Positions 18,048 to 26,876 of a DNA stretch of 64,000 nt are shown piece by piece. Under the pieces are notes generated by a model. The model was not told the origin of the DNA. It made no database searches and worked only from the letters and a program-made list of their open reading frames with translations. Source of the DNA: CAVSDF01 sp963726715 (GTDB taxonomy: Bacteria; Bacteroidota; Rhodothermia; Rhodothermales; BA12); NCBI GenBank assembly GCA_963726715.1, contig CAVSDF010000005.1:186001-250000 (forward strand), in the 5' to 3' direction. The translations under genes were made by a program, and so were the position numbers. How positions within the stretch are numbered: position 1 is the stretch's first letter; each line of letters begins with the position of its first letter.

Positions 18048-18410
18048 ATGCCCACCCACATCACCGACCCCGTCCGCATTCCCGTGCCGGGCGAGAAGCT
18101 CATCGAGGAACACGTCGGGCGGGCGTCGACGGGGACGGCGAGCGCGTCGGTCGCGCACATGATCGCGCCGCCGTCGTGGTCGGAGCCGTGGCAGGCGCCG
18201 ACGTTCGACGAGGTGACGATCGTCCTCGCGGGCACGATGCGCGTCGAGCACGACGATGGGCTGATGGACGTCTGCGCAGGCCAGACGGTGCTGTGCGTGG
18301 CGGGCGAGCGCATTCGCTACTCGAACCCGTCCGCCACCGAGCCATGCGAGTACTGGGCCGTCTGCGCGCCCGCGTTTTCGCCCGACACCGTCCGCCGCGA
18401 GGACGCCTGA
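18048..18410 (+). CDS. Small single-domain cupin protein
   Basis: The protein has 120 residues, starting at the ATG at 18048 (MPTHITDPVRIPVPGEK). The cupin core is seen in WQAPTFDEVTIVLAGTMRVE and in GLMDVCAGQTVLCVAGERIRY. The first metal motif is incomplete (no HxH pair), so a metal-free or binding-only cupin is possible. Substrate unknown. It ends in VCAPAFSPDTVRREDA. DNA encoding nearly the same C-terminus is found again as an orphan fragment at about 20975-21065, which points to a past duplication. The next gene starts 7 bases after the stop. Confidence 0.75.
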   Translation: MPTHITDPVRIPVPGEKLIEEHVGRASTGTASASVAHMIAPPSWSEPWQAPTFDEVTIVLAGTMRVEHDDGLMDVCAGQTVLCVAGERIRYSNPSATEPCEYWAVCAPAFSPDTVRREDA

Positions 18411-18417
18411 CGCGCCG

Positions 18418-18873
18418 GTGAGCCTGCCCGTGGACGCCGCGCCGCCTCTTTTCCTCGTCTTCCGCCCGATGGTGGAGGCCGATGGCGAGCCCACCGCCAC
18501 GGACGCCGCTGCGGCCATGCAGGCGCGCCTGGCGGCCGTGCCCGGCGTGTCGCGCGTCGACATGGCGTCGCCGCCTCAGCCGTACTGGAAGATGGAGGCA
18601 ACCTGGGAGATTACCTTCCATCTCCACCTCGGCACTCCGCCGGCCGTGCCTCTCGCCGACGTCTTCGCCTGCATCGTCGCCCTCCAGCCCGCAGAGTGGA
18701 CCGGCGACGTCGCTGCCGACACGTCCGACGGCGTGCGCTGGGCCGTCTGGAATCGGTCTGCTGAGCCGACTCCGCCGGCGCTGCTGTTGCCGACGGTGGT
18801 CTGGGCCGAGCTCTGCACGTGGGACGGCGTCGCCTACACCGGGCCGTTCGAGTCGGAAGACGACGGATCGTGA
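18418..18873 (+). CDS. Uncharacterised 151-residue protein
   Basis: The start is a GTG at 18418, 7 bases after the cupin stop, which suggests translational coupling. The protein is acidic, has no membrane segment or signal peptide, and is rich in Trp (YWKMEATWEITFHLHL, AEWTGDVAADTSDGVRWAVW, VVWAELCTWDGVAYTG). No catalytic motif was recognised and I cannot name a family. The pattern of aromatic beta-strand-like segments suggests a small alpha/beta domain. The gene converges on the kinase gene, whose stop lies 26 bases away. Confidence 0.6.
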   Translation: MSLPVDAAPPLFLVFRPMVEADGEPTATDAAAAMQARLAAVPGVSRVDMASPPQPYWKMEATWEITFHLHLGTPPAVPLADVFACIVALQPAEWTGDVAADTSDGVRWAVWNRSAEPTPPALLLPTVVWAELCTWDGVAYTGPFESEDDGS

Positions 18874-18898
18874 AGCCTATAGATCGCACGTCGCGTCA

Positions 18899-20857
18899 TT
18901 ACCGCTCGGAGATCTCGGTCAGCGACAGGCGGTCGTCGACGGTTTTGATCTTGTAGCGGGTCGTGCGGGTCCCCGAGAGCGAGCGGGTCCCGTTGGAGAC
19001 GCGGTAGCGGATTGGAACTTCGACGACCACGAATCCGGGTCCTTCGTCAACCACGGTGGGCTCGCCGGTGAACCGGTAGGTGCGGGTCGGCCACTGGCGC
19101 GTGTACCGTTCGAACTCCTCCGCGACCGCATCGCGCGAGACGTTGCGCCTCCCGAAGTAGCGGTCCACGCGGGGCGCGTAGTAGGCGATGATGTCGGGCT
19201 CGTTGCGCTCGGAGAGGTCGAGGAAGCGGTCGAGAAAGGCGCGCACTTCGCGGGCGGGAACGGGACCCTCAGGCGCGCGGACGTCCGGCTCGGTCGGTGG
19301 CGAACGCGTCGTGTCCGGCGGTGGCTCGGGCTGCCGGACGGGCGGCGCCTCGGGTTCTGGTTCAGGTGTCGGTTCGGGGGCGCGCACCGGTGCCTCGGCC
19401 ACGCGGGCGCTGGTGTCGAGCGCTGCGAGGCGGGCGGTGTCCACGCGCGCGACCTCGGCGGGTCGGTCAGGCGACCCGGTCTTCGAGATCCAGATCAGGT
19501 CGCCGCCGGCTCCGATCCGGTACTGCACCGAATCGCCCGCCGCGAGGCCACCGAGGGCCAGGCCGTCGGCAGTGCGGTAGGTCTGCCCGTCGATTCCCAC
19601 CGTCCGCCCGTCGATGCGGTCGATGCGCCCGGATGCGAAGGTCCCGGCCTCAGAGGCGACGCGGCCGCTGTCGTCGGCATCACCTCGCGTGGCCGCGTAG
19701 AGACCGGCGAAGGCGACAAGCACGAGGGGAAGTGCCCACCACACGGGCGAGCGGCGCGGAGGTGCATCGTCGTACACCCGCGGCGATACTGCTGGAGCCG
19801 CACGCGGGAGAGGTGCCGGGTCGACCGCTGCAGCCGCTGCGTGGACCGGCGCGTCCGGCTGCGGCACGACCTGCACCACCGACGGAGCGGCCCGGGCAGG
19901 CTCGGCGAGGGGAGCGGACGCGGGAATGTTCTCGACCTCGGGAGGCGGGGCCGGGACGTGCGCCGGCGCGGGTGCGTGCGCGTCAAGGCCGAAGAGGGCC
20001 TCGGCGAAGGCCTCCGCCGTTTGCGGCCGGTCGTGGGGCTGCACGGCGAGGGCGTGCTCGATGGCCTGTGCGATCGCCGGCGGCACGTCGGGGGCGAGCG
20101 CGCGCACGGGCTTCAAGTCGTCGTCGACGAGGCGCTCGGTCGCGGGCGGGGGGACGACGCCGGTGACGAGGCGGTAGAGCGTCGCGCCGAGGGCGTACAC
20201 ATCCGTCCACGGCCCCTGGCGCGACCGGCTGCCGTACTGCTCGTAGGGCGCATAGCCGGGCTTGACCACCACCGAGAGGGCGCGTGTCGCTTCCTCGGTC
20301 GCCTCTCGCGCCGAGCCGAAGTCGAGCAGCACCACATCGCCGCGGCGGGTGATGTAGACGTTGTGGGGGTCGATGTCGCGGTGCAGGATGCTCGCCGCGT
20401 GGAGTTCGCCGAGGGCCGTGAGCACGGGCCGCGCGATGCCGAGGGCGGTCTCGACCGGCACCCGCCCGCCCATGCGGTCGACGTACTGGTAGAGCGGCAG
20501 GCCGTCGAGGTAGTCCATCACCAGGTACGCCGTGCCATTCTCCTCGAAGAAGCCGCGCACGCGCACCACACCCGGATGCTGGAAGCGCGCGAGGAGGCGC
20601 GCCTCCTCGAGAAAGCGCTGGCGCCCCGCCTCCAGCGCCGCCGCGTCGTCGGCGGTGTTGGGGCGCAGGGTCACCCCGTCGGCGCTGCGCGAGGCGAGCG
20701 TGCGCGGGAAGAACTCCTTGACGGCGACGTGCGTGTCGAGCCGCGTGTCGAGCGCGAGGTAGACGACGCCGAAGCCGCCGGGCTTGCCCAGCACGCCCTC
20801 GACGGTGAACTGACTGCCGAGCACGGTGCCGACCGGGAGCAGAATCGTGTCGTCCAT
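18899..20857 (-). CDS. Membrane-anchored Ser/Thr protein kinase
   Basis: The protein has 652 residues from the ATG at 20857 (MDDTILLPVGTVLGSQFTVE). The kinase domain covers about 18-290: glycine loop GKPGGFGVVY, catalytic lysine in VAVKEFF (K47), catalytic loop HRDIDPHN (159-166) and metal motif DFGSAR (179-184). The usual lysine two residues after the catalytic Asp is Asp here; related bacterial kinases also vary at this site. A Pro/Ala-rich linker leads to one membrane helix (373-390, WWALPLVLVAFAGLYA). An extracytoplasmic part follows with a Pro/Glu linker and a C-terminal SnoaL/NTF2-like domain (FLDRFLDLSERNEPDIIAYY). Ligand and targets are unknown. Confidence 0.88.
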   Translation of the reverse strand: MDDTILLPVGTVLGSQFTVEGVLGKPGGFGVVYLALDTRLDTHVAVKEFFPRTLASRSADGVTLRPNTADDAAALEAGRQRFLEEARLLARFQHPGVVRVRGFFEENGTAYLVMDYLDGLPLYQYVDRMGGRVPVETALGIARPVLTALGELHAASILHRDIDPHNVYITRRGDVVLLDFGSAREATEEATRALSVVVKPGYAPYEQYGSRSRQGPWTDVYALGATLYRLVTGVVPPPATERLVDDDLKPVRALAPDVPPAIAQAIEHALAVQPHDRPQTAEAFAEALFGLDAHAPAPAHVPAPPPEVENIPASAPLAEPARAAPSVVQVVPQPDAPVHAAAAAVDPAPLPRAAPAVSPRVYDDAPPRRSPVWWALPLVLVAFAGLYAATRGDADDSGRVASEAGTFASGRIDRIDGRTVGIDGQTYRTADGLALGGLAAGDSVQYRIGAGGDLIWISKTGSPDRPAEVARVDTARLAALDTSARVAEAPVRAPEPTPEPEPEAPPVRQPEPPPDTTRSPPTEPDVRAPEGPVPAREVRAFLDRFLDLSERNEPDIIAYYAPRVDRYFGRRNVSRDAVAEEFERYTRQWPTRTYRFTGEPTVVDEGPGFVVVEVPIRYRVSNGTRSLSGTRTTRYKIKTVDDRLSLTEISER

Positions 20858-20974
20858 CGGTGGGAGTTCGGGGCGGGTGGCGGGTGCGGCGGGGCAGCGA
20901 CCGGGTGCGGCGCGGACCTGGGGCGAAGACCGGACGAATCTACGGGCCGCCGCGCCTGACAGATGGAACGGGGC

Positions 20975-21065
20975 CGTTCCATCCCGTCCGATGACCCGCC
21001 GTGCGCGTACGGGGCCGTCCGCGCGCCCGCGTTCTCGCCCGACACCGTGCGCCGCGAGGACGACG
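20975..21065 (+). pseudogene. Orphan 3' fragment of a duplicated cupin gene
   Basis: The stretch TGCGCGTACGGGGCCGTCCG, then GCGCCCGCGTTCTCGCCCGA and GTGCGCCGCGAGGACG, is nearly the same as the last 70 bases of the cupin gene (18340-18408). It would encode CAYGAVRAPAFSPDTVRRED. No cupin body precedes it. It lies in the 514-base gap 20858-21371, which otherwise contains a GACCTG dyad (21084-21114) and a T-tailed hairpin (21280-21306). Confidence 0.6.
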
Positions 21066-21083
21066 GAGCGCAGTCCATGTGCC

Positions 21084-21114
21084 AACCTGTTCACGTCCCC
21101 GGACCTGACAGGTT
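21084..21114. repeat. GACCTG-type intergenic dyad, copy 2
   Basis: Half-sites AACCTGTTCACGTC and GGACCTGACAGGTT form an imperfect inverted repeat like those at 7568, 26822 and 57538. It is about 260 bases upstream of rimP. Confidence 0.5.
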
Positions 21115-21279
21115 CGGCGTCGGGACAGGCGCCTCTCCGCACGCGCACGTTCCGCACGCAATCCAGAGGAACCGCTGCCGAAACGGGCCGGTACCACCGC
21201 CGCTGCTGCACACCGGCCACGCCCCTCGGGCAGACCCATCCGTGCAGGCGTTCCCGGCGGAACGTTCCGGGGTGACATC

Positions 21280-21306
21280 AGGGCGGTGACGAGCCGCCCT
21301 TTTTTG
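21280..21306 (+). terminator. Intrinsic terminator or attenuator ahead of rimP
   Basis: AGGGCGG (21280-21286), a short loop, then CCGCCCT (21294-21300) run directly into a T-run. This is the only T-tailed hairpin I found in the window. It points along the + strand 66 bases before the rimP ATG, although no + strand gene ends upstream. It is therefore a good candidate for a leader attenuator of the rimP-nusA-infB operon, or the end of a small transcript from the preceding gap. GTTCCCGGCGGAAC just before it could form a competing structure. Confidence 0.6.
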
Positions 21307-21371
21307 TTGCCCCTGCCGCACCGCCTCCGCCGACCCCGCTTCTCCGCACGTCTTCCCCTTCGCGTCCCGCC

Positions 21372-22019
21372 ATGCTGCCCACCGACGATTCCGCCCTCCC
21401 GCTCGCCGACCGCGTCCGCGCCGTCGCCGACGAGGTTGCGGCCTCGCGCGAGGCGTTCGTGACCGGCGTCGAGGTCAAGGGGCGCAGCGGGCAGCACATC
21501 GTCGAGATCTTCGCCGACACCGACGCGGGCATCGGCGTCGACGATCTCGCGCAGCTCTCGCGGGAGATCGGGTTCGCGCTCGACGAGGTGATGCCCGACA
21601 AGTACCTCCTCAACATCTCCTCGCCCGGCGCCAGCAAGCCGCTCGTGCTGCCGCGCCAGTTCGCCCGCCACATCGGGCGCCGCCTCCGCATCGACGTTCG
21701 CGCGGCGGCGTTCCCGCCGGATGAGGTCGTCGAGGCCGAAGCGGGCCAGCCCAGCGGCCAGCCCAGCGGCACGGCTCCCACGCCCGGCGCCACGACGCGC
21801 CGCGCCGAGGGGCTGCTCGACGCGGTGACGGCGTCGACGCTCACGCTCGTCCCCGACCCCGCCGACGCCCTGGTCAAGGCTGCGGTGGTCAAGAAAGCAC
21901 CGGGCAAGGGCGGACGCAGCAAGAGCGCGCCGCCGCCGCCGTCGCCCGACGCGATCTCAGCGCCCCTGACCGTCGCCTTCGACGACCTCATCGAGGCCCG
22001 CGTGCTGCTGCCGTGGTGA
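21372..22019 (+). CDS. rimP: Ribosome maturation factor RimP
   Basis: RimP is needed for 30S subunit maturation. The N-terminal domain holds VEIFADTDAGIGVDDLAQLS, REIGFALDEV and the signature YLLNISSPGASKPLVLPRQF. The C-terminal SH3-like part is split by a low-complexity insert (EAGQPSGQPSGTAPTPGAT, and a Lys/Pro-rich PGKGGRSKSAPPPPSPDA), making the protein 215 residues against a usual 150-160. It ends in FDDLIEARVLLPW, as expected. First gene of a run rimP-nusA-infB-rbfA-truB-ribF-rpsO-pnp, which is the classic order. It follows a T-tailed hairpin. Confidence 0.9.
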   Translation: MLPTDDSALPLADRVRAVADEVAASREAFVTGVEVKGRSGQHIVEIFADTDAGIGVDDLAQLSREIGFALDEVMPDKYLLNISSPGASKPLVLPRQFARHIGRRLRIDVRAAAFPPDEVVEAEAGQPSGQPSGTAPTPGATTRRAEGLLDAVTASTLTLVPDPADALVKAAVVKKAPGKGGRSKSAPPPPSPDAISAPLTVAFDDLIEARVLLPW

Positions 22020-22066
22020 GGCGCGCGCACCCGGCCCTTCTTCCCTTCCTTTGATTCCTTCCTGAG

Positions 22067-23347
22067 ATGCAGAGTTCGACCCTCGTTTCCTCGTTTGCCG
22101 AAATTGCGAGCGAAAAAGACATCGACCGCGACGCCCTCCAGCTCATCATGGAGGATGTCTTCCGGGCGATGATCAACAAGCGGTACGGCGCCACCGCCGA
22201 AGACCCCTTCGAGATCATCTTCAACCCCGACAACGGCGACATCCAGATCATCCACGTACGCACCGTCGTCAGCGACTTCGATGTCGAGGACCCGGTCACG
22301 CAGATCTCGACGACCGAGGCCCACAAGATCGACGCGGACTTCGAGGAGGGCGACGAGGTCGCCGAGGAGGTCTCGGTGCAGGACTTCGGGCGCCGCGCCG
22401 TGCTCACCGCCCGGCAGACGTTCGCGCAGCGCATCCGCGACATCGAAAAGGACAACATCCACGAGCAGTACGCCGACATGATCGGCGAGATCGTGATCGG
22501 CGAGGTCTACCAGACGCGCCGCAAGGAAGTGCTCGTCATCCACGAGCGCACCGAACTCGTCCTCCCGCGCGAGGAGCAACTGCTGAAAGACCGCTACCGC
22601 AAGGGCGACATGATCCGCGCGGTCGTCAAAGAAGTCGCGCGCGACATCGCCGGCACGCCGCAGGTCATCATCTCGCGCGCCGATCCGGCCTTCATGGAGC
22701 GCCTGTTCGAACTCGAAGTGCCCGAGATCGCCGACGAGATCGTCGAGATCAAGGCTGCCAAGCGCCACCAGATGGTGCGCCCGAACAACCGCTACATCTC
22801 GCGCGCCAAGGTGGCCGTCTACTCGAACGACGACCGCATCGACCCCGTCGGCGCGTGCGTGGGGATGAAGGGCGTGCGCATCCACGCCGTGGCGCGGGAG
22901 CTTGGCAACGAGGGCATCGACGTGATCCCGTGGCACCCGGACCCCGCCGAGATGGTGCGCCGCAGCCTCGCGCCCGCCAAGCCCGTCTCGGTCGAACTCT
23001 CCGAGGACAGCCGCGGCCAGAAGCGCGCCCGCGTGCTCGTGCGCGCCGACGAGGTCTCGCAGGCCATCGGCGAGGGCGGCATCAACATCCGTCTCGCCAG
23101 CGAACTGACCGGTTACGAGATCGACATCTACCGCGAGGTCGCCAACGCCGACGACGACGTCGACATCAAGGAGTTCAAGGACGAGCTCTCTGAGGAAGTC
23201 GTCACCCGCCTCTCTGAAGTTGGCATCGACTCGGCACGCGCCGCGCTCGAGCTCGGCGCCGAAGAACTCGCCCGCCGCGCGGCCTTCACGCCCGAGGTCG
23301 CCGAGACCGTGCTGCGCGTGATCCGCGCCGAATTCGACGACGAGTGA
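22067..23347 (+). CDS. nusA: Transcription termination/antitermination factor NusA
   Basis: The protein has 426 residues. In order: N-terminal RNA-polymerase-binding domain (1-125), an S1 domain (EIVIGEVYQTRRKEVLVIHE), and two KH domains with RDIAGTPQVIISRADP, CVGMKGVRIHAVARELGNEG and QAIGEGGINIRLASELTGYE. A short C-terminal helical segment follows (SEEVVTRLSEVGIDSARAAL), without the duplicated acidic repeats of the E. coli protein, as is usual in Bacteroidota. It modulates pausing and termination during transcription. It sits 47 bases after rimP and 46 before infB. The ATG at 22067 is preceded by TTTGATTCCTTCCTGAG. Confidence 0.97.
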   Translation: MQSSTLVSSFAEIASEKDIDRDALQLIMEDVFRAMINKRYGATAEDPFEIIFNPDNGDIQIIHVRTVVSDFDVEDPVTQISTTEAHKIDADFEEGDEVAEEVSVQDFGRRAVLTARQTFAQRIRDIEKDNIHEQYADMIGEIVIGEVYQTRRKEVLVIHERTELVLPREEQLLKDRYRKGDMIRAVVKEVARDIAGTPQVIISRADPAFMERLFELEVPEIADEIVEIKAAKRHQMVRPNNRYISRAKVAVYSNDDRIDPVGACVGMKGVRIHAVARELGNEGIDVIPWHPDPAEMVRRSLAPAKPVSVELSEDSRGQKRARVLVRADEVSQAIGEGGINIRLASELTGYEIDIYREVANADDDVDIKEFKDELSEEVVTRLSEVGIDSARAALELGAEELARRAAFTPEVAETVLRVIRAEFDDE

Positions 23348-23393
23348 CGCCGCGCCGCGCGCGGCGGCGTTCTACGACCCTTACTCTCCCCGT

Positions 23394-26231
23394 ATGAGCG
23401 ACTACAAGAAGGTTCAGCTGTTCAAGCTTTCCAAGGAGCTCGGTGTCACCACCGAGCGCCTCATCCAGCACCTCGGTGACACCAGCCATGCCGACGCCCT
23501 GATCGGGCAGGGGGTGAACGCCAAGGTGGGCACCGAAGAGGCCTATTTCGCCCTCCTCGAGGAGTTCTCGAAGGACAAGGCCCACGTTGCGACGCTCCGC
23601 GCCAAGAAGGCGCAGGCCGACGCCGACGCCGGGCGCCGCGCCCAGGACGCTGCGGACGCCGTGGCGAGAGCCGAGGCCGACGCCGCCGTGCGCGCCGACG
23701 AGGAGCGCCGCCGCCGCGACGAAGACGAGCGCATGGAGCGTGAGGAAACCGCCGCGCGCGTCAAGGCCGAGAAGGAGGCTGCCGAGCGCGCCGCCGCCGA
23801 AGCCGCCGCCCGCGCCGAAGCTGCCGCCGAAGCCGCGAAGGCCGCCGCGAGCGCAAAGCCCGCCAAACCCGCTGCCGCCGCCGCGACGGGCGTCCCCGCC
23901 GTGCTGTCCGCGACCGACGCCGTCTCGCCGACCGCGCGCGCCGCGTTTGCCGCTGCGACCGCTGCTGCGTCTGCCGCCGCATCCGCTGAGAGCGACGCGC
24001 CCGCTGCGATCTCTCCCGAGAACGCCGCTCCCGACGGCGACGAGAACGGTGTCATTCGCGCCGGCCAGAATCGGCTCGCCGGCCTGACGGTTCTCAAGAC
24101 GATCGACCTGGCGCAGTTCGACCGCCGCGGCAAGCGCCCCCGCAAGGGCACGGAACCCGCGCGCTCGTCGGACCCCGCGACCGCCGTCCGCGACGCCCTG
24201 CGCCCGGACAAGACCGCCTCGGGCACGACGACCTCCACGACCGCCGCCGCCTCCACGAGCGCGGGCGGACGCAAGAAGGACGCAGGCAAGAAGCGCAAGG
24301 GCGGGCCGGTCGTCGACGAGGCGGATGTCGAGTCGACGATGCTCGAGAACCTGCGGCAGATGCAGCAGGGCACGGGCACCAAGAAGCGCCAGAACGCGCG
24401 CCGCGATCGCCGCGCCGAGCGCGCCGACCAGCGCGCCGCCGCCGAAGAGGCCGAGCGCGTCGACGCGGGCACGCTCCGCGTGACCGAGTTCCTGACGACC
24501 GGCGAGCTCGCCAACCTGATGGACGTGCATGTCACCGAGGTCATCGGCAAGCTCTTCGCCTCCGGCGTCATGGCGTCGATCAACCAGCGCCTCGACGCCG
24601 ACACGATCCAGATCGTCGCCGCCGACTTCGGCTACGAGATCGAGTTCATCTCGGAGTTCGAAGAGGGCGAGGTCGTCGAAGAGATCGAAGACGATCCGGC
24701 CTCGCTGCTCCCGCGCCCGCCCGTCGTGACCGTGATGGGCCACGTCGACCACGGCAAGACGTCGCTGCTCGACTACATCCGCTCCGCCAACGTCGTCTCC
24801 GGCGAGGCAGGCGGCATCACGCAGCACATCGGCGCCTACGCGGTGCCCGTCGGCGACCGCGCCGTCACGTTCCTCGACACGCCGGGCCACGAGGCCTTCA
24901 CGGCGATGCGCGCCCGCGGCGCCCAGGCGACCGACATCGTCATCCTCGTCGTCGCCGCCGACGACTCGGTGATGCCGCAGACCATCGAGGCGATCAACCA
25001 TGCCAAGGCCGCCGGCGTGCCGATGGTCGTGGCGATCAACAAGATGGACAAGCCGGAGGCCAACGCGCTCCGCGTCAAGCAGCAGCTCTCCGAACACGGC
25101 GTGCTCGTCGAGGAGTTCGGCGGCAAGGTGCAGACGGCGCTCGTCTCGGCCAAGAAGGGCACGGGCATCGAGGACCTGCTCGAACTGGTGCTTCTCGAAG
25201 CCGACCAGCTCGAACTCAAGGCCAACCCCGACCGCAACGCCGTCGGCCTCGTCATCGAGTCGCGCCTCGACAAGGGCCGCGGCACCGTCTCGACGATCCT
25301 CGTGCAGGCCGGTACGCTCCGCGTCGGCGACTCTTTCGTCGTCGGCTCGCACAGCGGGCGCGTGCGCGCGATGTTCGACGAGCACGACGAGCGCATCGAG
25401 GAAGTCGGACCGGGCATGCCCGCCGCCGTCCTCGGCATCCAGGGCGCGCCCGAAGTCGGCGACCGCCTGAACGTCATGGACGAGCGCGAGGCGCGGGCGA
25501 TTGCGCTCCGCCGCACGCAGATCCACCGCGAGCAGGCGATGCGCCAGCGCAAGCACATCACCCTCGACGAGATCGGACGGCGCCTCGCCGTCGGCGACTT
25601 CCGCCAGCTCAACCTCATCGTCAAGGCCGACGTCGGCGGCTCGGTCGAGGCCCTCTCGGACTCGCTCCTCAAGCTGTCGACGCCCGAAGTGGCCGTCCAG
25701 ATCATCCACAGCGGCGTCGGTGCGATCACCGAGTCCGACGTGATGCTCGCGACCGCGTCCGAGGCCATCGTGATCGCCTTCAACGTGCGCCCGACCTCCG
25801 GTGCGCGCCTGATGGCCGAGCGCGAGGAGATCGACATCCGCTCGTACTCGATCATCTACGACGCCATCCAGGACGTCCGGGACGCCCTCGAAGGCCTGCT
25901 CAGCCCGGAGCAGTCGGAGAAGACGCTCGGCGTGGCCGAGGTGCGCGAGACGTTCCGCGTGCCCAAGGCCGGCGTCATCGCCGGTTGCTTCATCACCGAA
26001 GGCAAGCTGCGCCGCTCGGACAAGGTGCGCCTGATCCGCGACGGCGTCGTGGTCTTGCAGTCGGCCTCCATCGGGTCGATGAAGCGCTTCAAGGACGATG
26101 TCCGCGAAGTCCTGCAGGGCTACGAGTGTGGCCTCTCGCTCGACGGGTTCAACGACATCAAGATCGGCGACCAGATCGAAGCCTTCGAGATCGTCGAGAC
26201 CAAGCGCCGCCTCGAAGCCGTCCGCGTGTAA
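23394..26231 (+). CDS. infB: Translation initiation factor IF-2
   Basis: The protein has 945 residues. An IF2 N-terminal helical motif (KVQLFKLSKELGVTTERLIQ) is followed by a long Ala/Lys/Glu-rich disordered region (about 65-360). A second IF2_N domain comes next (VTEFLTTGELANLMDV). The G domain starts near residue 447: GHVDHGKT (G1), DTPGHEAF (G3) and NKMDKPEA (G4). Domains II-IV run to the C-terminus. This GTPase places initiator tRNA on the 30S subunit. Start at the ATG at 23394 is supported by the conserved N-terminal motif. Gene order is conserved. Confidence 0.97.
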   Translation: MSDYKKVQLFKLSKELGVTTERLIQHLGDTSHADALIGQGVNAKVGTEEAYFALLEEFSKDKAHVATLRAKKAQADADAGRRAQDAADAVARAEADAAVRADEERRRRDEDERMEREETAARVKAEKEAAERAAAEAAARAEAAAEAAKAAASAKPAKPAAAAATGVPAVLSATDAVSPTARAAFAAATAAASAAASAESDAPAAISPENAAPDGDENGVIRAGQNRLAGLTVLKTIDLAQFDRRGKRPRKGTEPARSSDPATAVRDALRPDKTASGTTTSTTAAASTSAGGRKKDAGKKRKGGPVVDEADVESTMLENLRQMQQGTGTKKRQNARRDRRAERADQRAAAEEAERVDAGTLRVTEFLTTGELANLMDVHVTEVIGKLFASGVMASINQRLDADTIQIVAADFGYEIEFISEFEEGEVVEEIEDDPASLLPRPPVVTVMGHVDHGKTSLLDYIRSANVVSGEAGGITQHIGAYAVPVGDRAVTFLDTPGHEAFTAMRARGAQATDIVILVVAADDSVMPQTIEAINHAKAAGVPMVVAINKMDKPEANALRVKQQLSEHGVLVEEFGGKVQTALVSAKKGTGIEDLLELVLLEADQLELKANPDRNAVGLVIESRLDKGRGTVSTILVQAGTLRVGDSFVVGSHSGRVRAMFDEHDERIEEVGPGMPAAVLGIQGAPEVGDRLNVMDEREARAIALRRTQIHREQAMRQRKHITLDEIGRRLAVGDFRQLNLIVKADVGGSVEALSDSLLKLSTPEVAVQIIHSGVGAITESDVMLATASEAIVIAFNVRPTSGARLMAEREEIDIRSYSIIYDAIQDVRDALEGLLSPEQSEKTLGVAEVRETFRVPKAGVIAGCFITEGKLRRSDKVRLIRDGVVVLQSASIGSMKRFKDDVREVLQGYECGLSLDGFNDIKIGDQIEAFEIVETKRRLEAVRV

Positions 26232-26292
26232 CGGCGCCGCGGCGACGGGCGTGTGGATGGGACCGGATGCGATGACGAATGACGGGGTGTCT

Positions 26293-26321
26293 GTAGGGGC
26301 GGGTCTCAGACCCGCCCCTAC
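26293..26321. repeat. GTAGGGGCGGGT palindrome
   Basis: A near-perfect 29-base palindrome with arms GTAGGGGCGGGTCT and AGACCCGCCCCTAC. It lies in the infB-rbfA gap, inside an otherwise tight operon. Related elements are at 16209, 43369, 52494, 54401 and 56419. Confidence 0.7.
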
Positions 26322-26402
26322 GCCCCCCGCACATTCCGCGCGCCGCTCGCACGTGCCGTACACCGCGTTTCGCCTTCGTTTCCACCCGATCCCCGACCGC
26401 CG

Positions 26403-26822
26403 ATGTCCATCCGCACCGAACGCGTCGCCCGGCTCGTCCAGCGCGACGTGGCCGACATCCTGCAGGGCGAACTCGCCCGCGAACTGAGCGCGCTCGTCAC
26501 CGTGACGAACGTGCGCATGACCAAGGACCTGTCGATCGCCTACATCAACGTCTCCGTCATGGGCGCGACGGCGGCGGAGCAGAAGGCGACCTTCCGGCAC
26601 CTCGTCGAGATCGCGCCGACGGTCCGCCGCGCCTTCGCGGCCCGCGTGCGCAACCAGGTGCGCTCGGTGCCCGATCTGAAGTTCTTCCTCGACGAGTCGA
26701 TGGAGACCGCGCTCCACCTCGACACCATCTTCGCCCGCATCGCCGAAGAACGCGGCGACCCGCCTGCGCCGGACGCAGCAGGCGATGCCGCGCCTGACGA
26801 CGACACCACCGACGACGATTGA
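26403..26822 (+). CDS. rbfA: Ribosome-binding factor A
   Basis: The protein has 139 residues. The KH-type core is complete: SIRTERVARLVQRDVADILQ, VTNVRMTKDLSIAYINVSV and LKFFLDESMETALHLDTIF. An acidic tail follows (DAAPDDDTTDDD). RbfA binds the immature 30S subunit near the 5' helix of 16S rRNA and assists cold-temperature maturation. It is separated from infB by 171 bases that contain the GTAGGGGCGGGT palindrome. That repeat may affect operon read-through; this is inference. Confidence 0.93.
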   Translation: MSIRTERVARLVQRDVADILQGELARELSALVTVTNVRMTKDLSIAYINVSVMGATAAEQKATFRHLVEIAPTVRRAFAARVRNQVRSVPDLKFFLDESMETALHLDTIFARIAEERGDPPAPDAAGDAAPDDDTTDDD

Positions 26823-26852
26823 ACCCGTCCAGGTTTCCCGACCTGACCGGTT
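26822..26852. repeat. GACCTG-type intergenic dyad, copy 3
   Basis: Half-sites AACCCGTCCAGGTTT and CGACCTGACCGGTT form an imperfect inverted repeat, placed directly after the rbfA stop and 25 bases before the truB start. It could act as a weak terminator or processing site. Confidence 0.5.
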
Positions 26853-26876
26853 CGGTTCACCGCTGACCCCGCCGCC

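Noticed and set aside
20858..21279. A complete gene upstream of rimP on the + strand
   Set aside because: Only short frames were found; the sole protein-like piece is the cupin 3' fragment.
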